A DNA stretch of 64,000 nt from JAPLSN01 sp964482955 (GTDB lineage Bacteria; Spirochaetota; Spirochaetia; Treponematales; UBA12059): assembly GCA_964482955.1 (NCBI GenBank), contig CAYZZW010000010.1, positions 4,457-68,456 of the forward strand, given 5' to 3'. Shown one piece after another: positions 46,009 through 54,473 of the stretch. How positions within the stretch are numbered: the first letter of the stretch is position 1; the number at the start of each line of letters is the position of its first letter. The notes below the pieces were generated by a model, which worked only from the letters and a program-made list of their open reading frames with translations, made no database searches and was not told the DNA's origin. The position numbers were made by a program, and so were the translations under genes.

Positions 46009-46317
46009 ATGAAGAAGAACGCGTTTTCCAAAATCGTGGGATTGATTCTGCTCGCCGCCTTCGTGGTCGCGCTCGCGTCGTGCGGCAACGCCAACCAGAA
46101 GATCGTCGATGCGTACAAGGCGCTCGGCAAGGAGCTCCTCGCGGCCGCCCAGGCCGGCGACATGGCCAAGGTCGCCGAACTCACCCCGAAGCTCGAGGAA
46201 ATCGGCAAGCAGCTCGAAAAAGCCAAGCTGACCGACGCGCAGAAAAAGGATCTGGCCGAATTCGGCGCCTCCATGCTCCAGGGCATGATGGCTCCTCCCG
46301 CTCCCGCGAATCCCTGA
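46009..46317 (+). CDS. small lipoprotein, unknown function
   Basis: The 102-residue protein has a lipoprotein signal (LILLAAFVVALASCGN, Cys about residue 25). The mature part is one or two amphipathic helices (QKIVDAYKALGKELLAAAQAGDMAKVAELTPKLEEIGKQLEKAKLTDAQKKDLAEFGASM) ending in a Pro/Ala tail. It has its own promoter and terminator, so it is likely a strongly expressed small envelope protein. No family recognised. Confidence 0.8.
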   Translation: MKKNAFSKIVGLILLAAFVVALASCGNANQKIVDAYKALGKELLAAAQAGDMAKVAELTPKLEEIGKQLEKAKLTDAQKKDLAEFGASMLQGMMAPPAPANP

Positions 46318-46337
46318 GTTTCCGTCCGGTCCGTCGC

Positions 46338-46359
46338 GGCCCCCGGTCATCCGGGGGCC
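46338..46359 (+). terminator. intrinsic terminator of the small lipoprotein gene
   Basis: GGCCCCCGG (46338-46346) pairs with CCGGGGGCC (46351-46359) around TCAT, followed by GTTTCGT. Confidence 0.8.
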
Positions 46360-46377
46360 GTTTCGTAAGTCAGCACC

Positions 46378-47376
46378 GTGAAGAACGAACGCCTGTCCGC
46401 CATCGTCGATTGTCTCCTCCTCGAAGGCCGCAAGAGCGCGCCCGAACTGGCCCGGCGCTTCGAAGTGTCGACGCGCACGATCTACCGCGACATCGACGCG
46501 TTGTGCGCCTCGGGCGTCCCGATCCGCGGGGAACCCGGCGCCGAGGGCGGCTACTCGATCGACGAAGGCTACCGCGTCGATCGATCTTTCCTGAGCCCCG
46601 ACGAGGTGGCGGACGTCAGCGCCGTGCTCGGGGCGTTCGCCGCCGCCTCCGGCGACCGCGTTCTCGGCCATTCCCTCGGCAAGCTCAAGACCCTCGGGCC
46701 GCGCGGCGCGGAACTCGCGCGCTCCCGCGGCCCGTCGCTGCTCCGCAAGCGCGGCGAAGCGGCCAAACCGCGCGGCGCGCTGCCGCCCTCCCTCGTGGCG
46801 GATTTGTCGCCGTGGGGCACGCCCGGCTGCGATCCCGAACGCGTCGCGCTCCTCCGCCGCGCCATAGCCGAGCGCCGGCTCGTCTCGTTTTCGTACGTGG
46901 ACGCGGACGGCCGCGACAGCGAGCGCGTCGTCGAGCCCTTTTCCGTCGTGGTCGGCGGGACCGTGTGGTACCTCCACGCCTACTGCCGCCTGCGCTCGTC
47001 CTTCCGCCTGTTCAAGATCGCCCGCATGCGGAATCCCGCCGTCCTTCCCGAGCGTTACGATCCCTACGCGCGCCTGCCCGTGCCGACGCCCTTCGCCTTC
47101 GAAGGCGACGACGGGCGCGCGGAGGAGGTGGAACTCGCCGTCGAAGGGCGCCTCCGCCAGACGCTCGAGGAAAACTTTCCGGGGCGCGGGGAAGGCCCCG
47201 ACGCCGAAGGGCGCTGGATCTATCGCTTCGACTATCCCGTGGGAGCGTACCTGGTCAACTTCCTGCTCTACTTCGGTCCGGGCATCGTCGTCGCGAAGCC
47301 CGCGGCCCTGCGCGACAAGCTTCGCGCCGCGGCGGAAAAAATCGCCACGGACAACGCGGGTGCCGACAAACCCTGA
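46378..47376 (+). CDS. YafY-type HTH/WYL-domain transcriptional regulator
   Basis: The 332-residue regulator has an N-terminal winged HTH (RLSAIVDCLLLEGRKSAPELARRFEVSTRTIYRDIDALCASGVPI), a WYL domain (about 160-235, RRAIAERRLVSFSYVDADGRDSERVVEPFSVVVGGTVWYLHAYC) and a C-terminal WCX extension. WYL regulators often sense nucleic acid or nucleotide ligands. The start is GTG just after the preceding terminator, without an obvious ribosome site; a GTAAGT box lies 7 nt before it. The next gene, 78 nt on, encodes a DUF3795 protein, a frequent target of such regulators in my reading. Confidence 0.88.
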   Translation: MKNERLSAIVDCLLLEGRKSAPELARRFEVSTRTIYRDIDALCASGVPIRGEPGAEGGYSIDEGYRVDRSFLSPDEVADVSAVLGAFAAASGDRVLGHSLGKLKTLGPRGAELARSRGPSLLRKRGEAAKPRGALPPSLVADLSPWGTPGCDPERVALLRRAIAERRLVSFSYVDADGRDSERVVEPFSVVVGGTVWYLHAYCRLRSSFRLFKIARMRNPAVLPERYDPYARLPVPTPFAFEGDDGRAEEVELAVEGRLRQTLEENFPGRGEGPDAEGRWIYRFDYPVGAYLVNFLLYFGPGIVVAKPAALRDKLRAAAEKIATDNAGADKP

Positions 47377-47454
47377 CGCGTTCTGTCAGGGACCTTCGCG
47401 TAGACTGTGCATGGAACGAAGGTTCCGCACTATGCTTGTGACGAGGAGGACGAC

Positions 47455-47799
47455 ATGAACAAACTGATAGCCCCGTGCGGGCTCGACTGCGCCGACTGCG
47501 CCGCGCGCAAGGCCACCCTCACGAACGACGACGCGCTCAGGGCCGCGACCGCGGAACGGTGGACCAAGGAATACGGCATCTCGCTCGCGATGGCCGACGT
47601 GAACTGCACGGGCTGCAAGGAGCCCGGCGCGAAGATCGGCCACTGCGCCGAGTGCGGCATGCGGACCTGCAGCACGAAGCGCGGTTTCGCTACCTGCGCC
47701 CCGTGCCCCGACTACGGCACCTGCGAAACCCTCGGCGCGTTCCTCAGGCAAGTCCCGTTCGCGAAGGCCAACCTCGACGCGTTGCGCGCCGCCCGCTGA
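47455..47799 (+). CDS. DUF3795 cysteine-rich protein
   Basis: The 114-residue protein has the DUF3795 plan: APCGLDCADCAAR at the N-terminus, VNCTGC in the middle, then CAECGMRTCSTKRGFATCAPCPDYGTCETL, about 13 Cys in total, suggesting metal binding, probably zinc. The N-terminal GLDCxxC is invariant in the family. Its role is not known. The start has GAGGAGGA directly upstream, and TAGACT at 47401-47406 may be its -10 box. Confidence 0.85.
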   Translation: MNKLIAPCGLDCADCAARKATLTNDDALRAATAERWTKEYGISLAMADVNCTGCKEPGAKIGHCAECGMRTCSTKRGFATCAPCPDYGTCETLGAFLRQVPFAKANLDALRAAR

Positions 47800-47815
47800 T
47801 CGTCCGTCGCTCGTC

Positions 47816-47850
47816 CGAAAGGGAAACCTTTCCGAAAGGTTTCCCTTTCG
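47816..47850. terminator. bidirectional terminator-like hairpin
   Basis: CGAAAGGGAAACCTTTC (47816-47832) and GAAAGGTTTCCCTTTCG (47834-47850) are exact reverse complements. The stem would open near the centre. It lies between convergent genes ending at 47799 and 47878. Confidence 0.7.
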
Positions 47851-47877
47851 GCTTTCCCTTCCAAAACCCGCGTCGGG

Positions 47878-48645
47878 TCAGAACCGCAGCGACAGGCAGG
47901 TGAGGCCGCCGTCGATCTTCCGGTACTCGGAGGTGTCGACCTCTATCGCGCGGCAGCCGAAGGCGCGGATCGCCGCGAGGGTCTTCGGATACCCCGCGGG
48001 CACGACGACGGCGTCGTTCAGGCGCAGACAGTTGACCGCGTAGGCTTCCTCCGCGGGGACGACGACGCGCTCGAAGCGTTCGAAGGCCGCGGTCTTTTCG
48101 AACTCGCCCGTCACGAGGAGCTTTCCGTCGCCGAGGTAGGTGGTGCCGGTCTTGAGGTGGAGGAAATCCCTCACGGGCACCATGACGGCGCGGAAGCCGC
48201 GCTTCTCGAGCGCCCTCGCCAGCGCGTCGGCGCCGGCGCCGTTCGTGCGCGCGGACAGGCCGATGAAGAAGGTGCCGTCGACGCGCAGGACGTCGCCGCC
48301 TTCCAGCGTGCCCGGCGCCTCGACGGTCCCGATCTCGGCGAAGTGCCGCGACAGCGTCTCGGCGATGCCGCGGGGCTCGTCGCGCCGCGACGGGGCTCCC
48401 GGCCTGGTCACCATCGCGAAGGAGTCCGCGCACACCGCCACGTCCTCCACGAAGCACGAATCCGGGTGGGCTTCGTCCGCCGGCAGGACTTCCACGCGGA
48501 GTCCCGCCGCTTCGAGCGCCGCGATGTACGCGTCGTGCTGGCGGAGGGCCCGGTCGTAATCGGGCGCGCCGAGTTCCGGGCTCGACGCGATGCCAGCGAC
48601 GAGCGAGCGGGCGGGGCGTCTGACGATGGCGGTCGTGAATTCCAT
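47878..48645 (-). CDS. DDAH-like dimethylarginine dimethylaminohydrolase
   Basis: The 255-residue enzyme is of the amidinotransferase/arginine-deiminase fold: DSCFVEDVAV, GTLEGGDVLRV, FLHLKTG with catalytic His163, and the C-terminal GLTCLSLRF with nucleophile Cys250. That order and size fit DDAH, which converts methylated arginines to citrulline; arginine deiminase is longer. The promoter (48653-48681) ends 7 nt before the ATG. It is divergent from the large DUF4062/WD40 gene. Confidence 0.88.
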   Translation of the reverse strand: MEFTTAIVRRPARSLVAGIASSPELGAPDYDRALRQHDAYIAALEAAGLRVEVLPADEAHPDSCFVEDVAVCADSFAMVTRPGAPSRRDEPRGIAETLSRHFAEIGTVEAPGTLEGGDVLRVDGTFFIGLSARTNGAGADALARALEKRGFRAVMVPVRDFLHLKTGTTYLGDGKLLVTGEFEKTAAFERFERVVVPAEEAYAVNCLRLNDAVVVPAGYPKTLAAIRAFGCRAIEVDTSEYRKIDGGLTCLSLRF

Positions 48646-48652
48646 GCCGGCA

Positions 48653-48681
48653 ATCCTGGTTCACCTCAAGTGCCTTGTCAA
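48653..48681 (-). promoter_or_regulatory. leaderless-type promoter of the DDAH-like gene
   Basis: Minus strand TTGACA (48681-48676), 17 bp, CAGGAT (48658-48653; weak match), then 7 nt to ATG 48645. Confidence 0.5.
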
Positions 48682-48689
48682 CGGCTCCG

Positions 48690-48798
48690 GGTCGACCGGT
48701 AACCGCGTCGCGGTTCCCGTTGTTTGCCCGTCGTCATGCCCGACGATCGCGGACGCTCTGGCGCAAACGGGAAATCCGGATTACGCTGTCGGTCGACC
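48690..48798. promoter_or_regulatory. possible operators before the switch-like operon
   Basis: The region has a perfect inverted repeat AACCGCG-T-CGCGGTT (48701-48715) and two copies of the palindrome GGTCGACC (48690-48697 and 48791-48798). TACGCT at 48782-48787 could be a -10 box, with only a poor -35. The spacing suggests a regulated start, but no regulator is identified. Confidence 0.3.
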
Positions 48799-48824
48799 GC
48801 GCTTGCGGCGAAAGGACTTCCTCC

Positions 48825-51800
48825 GTGAAGAGCATCCGGGTGTTCATCTCCTCCACCTTCAAGGACATGAACGCCGAGCGCGAAATCCTCGTCCGGAACG
48901 TGTTCCCCCGCCTGCGCGAACGCGCCGAGACCGAGCTCGGCGTACGCCTGCGCGAAATAGACCTGCGCTGGGGCGTCACCGAGGAACAGGCGCGGCGCGG
49001 CGAAGTGGTCGACATCTGCCTGGACGGCATCGACGAATGCCAGCCGTACTTCGTCTGCCTGATCGGCAAGCGCTACGGCTGGATCCCGGCGCCGCCCTAC
49101 CTGCCGTCCGTCGACTACGGGCGCCTCCTCGGGGCGGACTCGCCGCTCGGCGCCGGGGAGCGCGAACTCGTCGCTTCGTGCTACGAATCCGACGGCGAAC
49201 GGCGCCGCCGTCTCAAGCCCGGTCTGGCGTCCGACGCGGCCGAAGCGATCCGCCGGGCGCTCGAACGGGCGGGGATTCCCGAAGCCGCCCTGTCCATCAC
49301 CGAGCAGGAAGTCGACCGCGCGCTCTCGACCGACGCCGCGCCGCGGCTCGTGCCCGAACTCGAGACGCTGCTCGCCGCGGGCGGGGTGTCGGCCGACGAT
49401 CGCGCTTTCGTCCTGGACCGTTACCACCGGACGGGTTCCGAAACCGTGTGGCGCCTCGAAGCGGGCTTGCCGGCTTCCGAACTCGCGCGGCTCGGCGCCG
49501 CGCTTCGCGCGGCCGGGTACCGCCGTTCCTTCCATAGCTTCTTCTTTTTCAGGAAGGACGCGGGCGAAGACCATCCCGATTACGCGGAAACCGATCCGGC
49601 GCAGCGGGCCAGGCTCGCCGCCCTCCGTCGCAAGATCGAAGCGTCCCCGGCGCCCGCCGGTCGCTTCGAATACGGCTGCCGCTGGGATCCCGACCGGCTC
49701 GGCCACGAGGACGAGCGGCGCTTCCCCGTCGTCGGTCTCGAGGATTTCGCCGCGACGGTCGAGCATGCCCTGTGGGAGCACCTGCGCGCCAACCCGGAAC
49801 TGGCGTCCGACGGGGAAGAGGGCGACGAGCTCGCGGCCGAAGCGGAACTGCAGGCGCGGTTCATCGATTCGCGCACCTGCCACTTCCGCGGCCGCGAGGG
49901 GCTTCTCGCCGAACTCGGCCGCGCCGTCGACGCCGCGCTCGCGATTCCCGACGCCGGACCGGCCGTCAGGGGGCCGTCGCGCTTCGTCGTCGTCCTCGGC
50001 GAATCGGGGTCCGGCAAGTCCGCCCTGCTCGCCGCCTTCCACGACCGATTCGCGCGCGCGCGGGCGGACCGCGTCGTCGTGCCGCGTTTCGTCGGCGCCG
50101 GTCCGCGCTCGACCAAGCCGAGGCTCGTGCTCGCGGACCTCGTCGAGATCATCCGTCGCTCCTTCGGGTTCGAAGGCGGCCCGGACGTCGGTCCCGACGC
50201 GCCGCTCCCCGATCTCAAGACGCTCGCGGAAGACTTCCGGGCCCTGCTCGGGCGCGTCGCGGGCACGGGGCGCGCCCTCCTCGTCGTCCTGGACGCCGTG
50301 AACCAGTTCGAATCGGGCGGCGAGGGGCTCGACCTTTCCTGGATCCCCGAAGACCTGCCCCCGAACGTCTGCGTCGTCGCGAGTCTCGTCGACGATTCGT
50401 CGGACGGCGAGTCGGGACGCGAGCTCGCCCTGTCGCGCGCCATGCTCGCCTCGCTCCGCGCCCGGCGCTCGAAGCCCGTCGAAATCGCCATGAAGAAACT
50501 GTCGGACGCGGAGCGGACCGATATCGTCGTCTCCTTCCTGGCGCAATACCGCAAGGCCCTTCCGGACGATCTCGTCGCGACCCTCGTCGCGAAGGAAGAC
50601 GCCGACCGGCCGCTCTACCTCATGACGGCGCTCGAGGAACTGCGCCTCGTCCCGCGGCACGAGGAAGTCCGCTCTTTCATCGAGGAGCGTCTGCCGGGCG
50701 CGACGCTCGACCTCTTCGACTCGGTGCTCGCCCGCGTGGAGCGGGACCTCGAGGACGCCGCCCCCGGCGCGGGCGGCCGGCTTTTCGCGGACTTCATGCG
50801 CTTCGTCGCGCTCGGGCGGAACGGCATGGCCGAGGACGATCTCCGCATGCTGCTCGGGGACCGCGGCGGCCTCGGCGCGCTCGATCTCCGCGCCGCCTAC
50901 CGGAAGCACGACGACCGCGCGTTGGCCGAGCTCGTCGACTCGGCCTGCTCCGGGCTCCGCCTCGGCGACTACCGCTGGGCCGAACTCGGCCGCGCCATGC
51001 GGCCCTACCTGTTCCGCCGCGGCGACGACATGGATTTCTTCCACGCTGGCATCAGGCAGGCGGTCGTCAGGCGCTACGCCCCGACGGATCCGGAGCGGCG
51101 GGCCGTCCACATGGCGGTCGCCGCGCAGCTGGGGTCCATCGGCTTCCTGCACCGCGCGACGCTCCGCGACCTGCCGTACCACCTCGCTCTCGCCGCGGAA
51201 GGGCTTCCTGCCGAGGCGCCCGAATGGGAATCGTACGCGCGGGTGCTCTCGGATCCCTGGTTCGTCGAATACTCCTGCCGCGCGGGCATGATCGACGGGC
51301 TCCTCGACCACTGCCTGCGTTTCCTCGAACTGCACCCCGCGGGGGCCGGGGCGCTCGGCGCGCGGAGCCCCGTCGACGGTCGCGTCGGCGCCTGGGTCGA
51401 GCGGCTCGCCTCCCATGCCGCCGACTGGAACGACGCCATCGCGCGGGCGCGGCGTTCCCTCAAGGGCGTGGTGCTCGAGGAGGACGAGCTCGTCGCGCCG
51501 GACCCGCTTCCGGCCGTCGCCTTCGCGCCGACGCCAGCCGCCGCGGAGGCGGACGAAAAGCTGCGGAGCGGCGACGTCGGGACCGTGGCCGCGTGGTTCC
51601 GTTTCCTCACGGGCGCCGCGTCGCTCCTCGCGCGTTTCCGGGACGTGCCCTTCCTCGCCGCGCAGGAAGCGCGCAACGCGTCGAAGTCCGGTCGGGTTTC
51701 GGAAATCGCCGGGGAATTCCTCGCGCGCGACGTGCCGGCGAACGTTCGACTGGCGCTCGTCGATCCGGACCGGCGGCCCGAGTTCCCGCCTCGGCCGGTC

Positions 51801-54473
51801 CTCGAACGATCGATCCGCGCGCACGACGGCGCGGCCGCCTCCGTCGCCCTGTCCGCCGACGGAAGGTTCCTCCTCACGGGCGGCGCGGACGGCGCCGTCT
51901 TCCTGCGCGACCTCGGCACGGGGACGGGAGCGCTCCGCCTGGACGCGTCGGGAGCGCCCGTCACCTCCGTGGACCTGACGCCCGACGGCGGCCGCGCCGT
52001 CGCCGTCGACGGCGGCCTCGTCGTGTGGGACCTCGCCCGCGGCGAACCGGCCGCGCGGCGCTTCGAGACCCCTTCGCGCGCCCTCGTCGCCCGGCTCACC
52101 GCGGACGGCCGCGTCGCCGTCGCCGGGCTCGCGGACGGATCGGTGTCGGTCGTGGACCTGCAAACCGGAGTCGAACGCGAACGCTTCGACGGGGACGGCA
52201 GCCCCGTCGTCGACCTCGCTCTCGACGCCTCGGGGCGTTTCGTCCTCGTCGCCCGCGCGGGCTCCGACGCGCGGCCCGAGCTCCGGGACCGGGCTTCCGG
52301 CCGCGTCGTCGCGTCGCTGGAAGAACCGCTCTCAGCCGTCCGCTCCGTCTGCCTGTCGCCCGACGGCCGACGCGCCTATTTGGGTTTGGACCTGGGCGGC
52401 ATCGCGGCGTGGTCCGTGCCGGCCGCCGAGGCGCGGGACGCGGAGCGCCTCTATGAAATCGGCACGCCCGCGGCCGTCACGGCCCTCCGCGCGAGCGCCG
52501 ACGGCACGGTCCTGTTCTCGGCCTCGGAGGATCGGACCGTCGCTTCGTGGCGGACGCGGGACGGCGTCCCGATCAAGAACTTCCTCGGGCACGCGGCCGG
52601 CGCCGTGTCGCTCGCGCTCTCCGCCGACGCCGCTCGCGCCGTCTCGGGCGATTCGGGCGGGACCGCGCTCGTGTGGGACGCGCTCGGGGACGCGCCCCGG
52701 CCATCCCCCCGGACCCCCGTCGCCGCGTTAGCCGCGGACGGCGCGTTGTGCGCCCTCAGTTCCGGCGGCGCGGCGATCCTCGTCGCCGAACGGGCTTCGG
52801 GACGGCCGGTGCGCCGCTTCCGCGGTCACGCGGGATGGATCCGCGCGCTCGCGTGGACCGCGGGCGACCGCGCGCTCGCGGGCGGCGGCGACGACGGCGC
52901 CGTCCGGCTCTGGGATCTCGCCTGCGGCGACTGCCTCGGCGTCCTCGGCATACCCGGCGGCGACGTGCCCGCGGTGACCGCCCTCGCGGCGCGACCCGGT
53001 TCGGACTCCCTCGCCGCGGGCTATGCCGACGGGTCCGTCCGGTTGTGGGACCGAGCTTCGGGCTTCGTGGAGCGCCGCGCGGATTCCCATGCCGCCGAAA
53101 CGCGCGCCCTCGCGTTTTCGCCCGACGGATCGCGTCTGTGGTCGGCTTCGTCCGACGGCTCCGTCATGATCCGCGACGGAGCGACGGGTTCCGCGCTCGT
53201 GACGGTCGGGACGATCCACGGCGGGGGAGCGGCGGTCACGCGGCTCGCCTCGGCGCCGGACGGACGACGCTTCGCCTCGGGCGACGAGCGCGGCTTCGTC
53301 GTGATCCGCGACGCGGCGACCGGCGCCTCGCTCGCCGCGCTCGGGCTCGGCGCCGCGGTCACCGGACTCGCCTGGACCCGGGACGGCGCCTCGCTCCTGG
53401 CGCTCGGCGAAGACGGCGCCCTCCGCGCGCTCGACGCGACCGACTTGCGCCTGACGGGCGCCTTCGGCTGGCGGGGCGCCCGGCCGGTCTCCCTGACCGA
53501 CATCGCGCCTTCGGGCGCCTGCTGTCTCGCGCTCGCCGACGGTTCGGCCCTCTTCGTCGATCTTCGATCGCCGGTCGATCTTCGATCGCCGGTCGATCTT
53601 CGATCGACGGGTGACCGCCCGATCACGTACGAAACCGGCGGCGCGTTGCGGAACGTCCCGCTCCCGGCGTCCGACCCGTGGGCGCCTCCGCGACCGACCG
53701 CGCGCGACGGCGCTACGGTCTTTCGCATCCACGATTTCGGGGCGCCATGCCTGCCGAGCCGCGAACGGGAACGCTTCGAACGCATCGCGGCGCGATTCGC
53801 CGCTGCCCTCGACAACGCGTTCCTCCTCCGCGGCGCCGACGAGGTCGCGGTCGCTCCCGCGCCCGTCGAAACGGTATCCGCCGCGTGGAGGCGCAGGGCG
53901 GCGCTCGGCGAACGGGATCCCGGGCCGCCCGTGACGGCGGAAGTCGAATTGCGCGGTTGTCGCGGGCACGCGGTGGTCGACGCGCCGCCGGATCTGCTCG
54001 ATGCGCTCGCGGCGGGCGCTCCGTCGGACGCGGGCGAAGGGGCGGGGCCGATTCTCGACGCGGTCGCGGCCGCCGTGCGGAAGTCGGCGCTCGATACCGT
54101 GGTCTCGTGTTTCGCCCGCGCCGCGTCCCCGGAACTCGACGTCGCGCCCCGCGCGCTCGCGGTGTCTGACGGGCCCGGACAGGTCCGATGGGATTCGGCG
54201 TATTACCTCAAGCTGGAGGCGCGCTGTTCTCGCGGAGGCGATAGCCGGTCCGTGTTTCTCTGCCTTCCCGCCGAATTCGTCGCTACGACCGGGTGGGGCG
54301 ACGTCGACGCGCCCGCCGCGCCGCCCGGGCCGGGGCGCCTTGCCGATCCGGCGGGATTCATCGCGCTTCCGCTCGAACCGACGAGTCTTTCGGAACTCGC
54401 GCGCTTCGAACGCGAAGGCTCGATCACGGTATGCCCCGGCGCTCCGGACGACGCCGACGGCGGAGGCGCGTGA
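48825..54473 (+). CDS. DUF4062 + STAND/NACHT-like ATPase + WD40 protein with FliM-middle-like C-terminus
   Basis: The 1882-residue protein begins with DUF4062 (about 3-100: IRVFISSTFKDMNAERE, EIDLRWGVTEEQARRGE). A P-loop NTPase follows, with Walker A GESGSGKS (392-399) and Walker B VVLDAVNQF (Asp490), of the NACHT/TEP1-like STAND type, then a helical arm (about 560-990), and many WD40 blades (about 1005-1600). The last 250 residues (from about 1632; FRIHDFGAPCLPSRERERFERIAARFAAALDNAF... and DSAYYLKLEARCSRGGDSRSVFLCLP) match the pattern of the FliM middle (CheC-like) domain. The GTG start has AAAGGA 8 nt upstream; the longer frame lacks that. It overlaps gene 2 by 1 nt (TGATG). I infer a signal-dependent ATPase joined to a motor-switch-like module. 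Confidence 0.75.
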   Translation: MKSIRVFISSTFKDMNAEREILVRNVFPRLRERAETELGVRLREIDLRWGVTEEQARRGEVVDICLDGIDECQPYFVCLIGKRYGWIPAPPYLPSVDYGRLLGADSPLGAGERELVASCYESDGERRRRLKPGLASDAAEAIRRALERAGIPEAALSITEQEVDRALSTDAAPRLVPELETLLAAGGVSADDRAFVLDRYHRTGSETVWRLEAGLPASELARLGAALRAAGYRRSFHSFFFFRKDAGEDHPDYAETDPAQRARLAALRRKIEASPAPAGRFEYGCRWDPDRLGHEDERRFPVVGLEDFAATVEHALWEHLRANPELASDGEEGDELAAEAELQARFIDSRTCHFRGREGLLAELGRAVDAALAIPDAGPAVRGPSRFVVVLGESGSGKSALLAAFHDRFARARADRVVVPRFVGAGPRSTKPRLVLADLVEIIRRSFGFEGGPDVGPDAPLPDLKTLAEDFRALLGRVAGTGRALLVVLDAVNQFESGGEGLDLSWIPEDLPPNVCVVASLVDDSSDGESGRELALSRAMLASLRARRSKPVEIAMKKLSDAERTDIVVSFLAQYRKALPDDLVATLVAKEDADRPLYLMTALEELRLVPRHEEVRSFIEERLPGATLDLFDSVLARVERDLEDAAPGAGGRLFADFMRFVALGRNGMAEDDLRMLLGDRGGLGALDLRAAYRKHDDRALAELVDSACSGLRLGDYRWAELGRAMRPYLFRRGDDMDFFHAGIRQAVVRRYAPTDPERRAVHMAVAAQLGSIGFLHRATLRDLPYHLALAAEGLPAEAPEWESYARVLSDPWFVEYSCRAGMIDGLLDHCLRFLELHPAGAGALGARSPVDGRVGAWVERLASHAADWNDAIARARRSLKGVVLEEDELVAPDPLPAVAFAPTPAAAEADEKLRSGDVGTVAAWFRFLTGAASLLARFRDVPFLAAQEARNASKSGRVSEIAGEFLARDVPANVRLALVDPDRRPEFPPRPVLERSIRAHDGAAASVALSADGRFLLTGGADGAVFLRDLGTGTGALRLDASGAPVTSVDLTPDGGRAVAVDGGLVVWDLARGEPAARRFETPSRALVARLTADGRVAVAGLADGSVSVVDLQTGVERERFDGDGSPVVDLALDASGRFVLVARAGSDARPELRDRASGRVVASLEEPLSAVRSVCLSPDGRRAYLGLDLGGIAAWSVPAAEARDAERLYEIGTPAAVTALRASADGTVLFSASEDRTVASWRTRDGVPIKNFLGHAAGAVSLALSADAARAVSGDSGGTALVWDALGDAPRPSPRTPVAALAADGALCALSSGGAAILVAERASGRPVRRFRGHAGWIRALAWTAGDRALAGGGDDGAVRLWDLACGDCLGVLGIPGGDVPAVTALAARPGSDSLAAGYADGSVRLWDRASGFVERRADSHAAETRALAFSPDGSRLWSASSDGSVMIRDGATGSALVTVGTIHGGGAAVTRLASAPDGRRFASGDERGFVVIRDAATGASLAALGLGAAVTGLAWTRDGASLLALGEDGALRALDATDLRLTGAFGWRGARPVSLTDIAPSGACCLALADGSALFVDLRSPVDLRSPVDLRSTGDRPITYETGGALRNVPLPASDPWAPPRPTARDGATVFRIHDFGAPCLPSRERERFERIAARFAAALDNAFLLRGADEVAVAPAPVETVSAAWRRRAALGERDPGPPVTAEVELRGCRGHAVVDAPPDLLDALAAGAPSDAGEGAGPILDAVAAAVRKSALDTVVSCFARAASPELDVAPRALAVSDGPGQVRWDSAYYLKLEARCSRGGDSRSVFLCLPAEFVATTGWGDVDAPAAPPGPGRLADPAGFIALPLEPTSLSELARFEREGSITVCPGAPDDADGGGA
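53556..53609 (+). repeat. three tandem 18-bp repeats inside the WD40 gene
   Basis: GTCGATCTTCGATCGCCG occurs at 53556-53573 and 53574-53591; a third copy at 53592-53609 ends GACG. It encodes VDLRSP twice then VDLRST, in frame. It marks the linker between the WD40 domain and the FliM-like C-terminus and can expand or contract. Confidence 0.95.

Noticed and set aside
48675..48824. Longer N-terminus of the DUF4062 protein starting upstream of 48825
   Set aside because: The extra 50 residues have no domain match; GTG 48825 has AAAGGA at 8 nt and begins right at the DUF4062 domain.
48825..54473. STAND ATPase gene as an anti-phage (Avs-like) defence gene
   Set aside because: No nuclease or other effector is fused or adjacent and the partners look like motor-switch parts; defence remains possible but is not the best reading.
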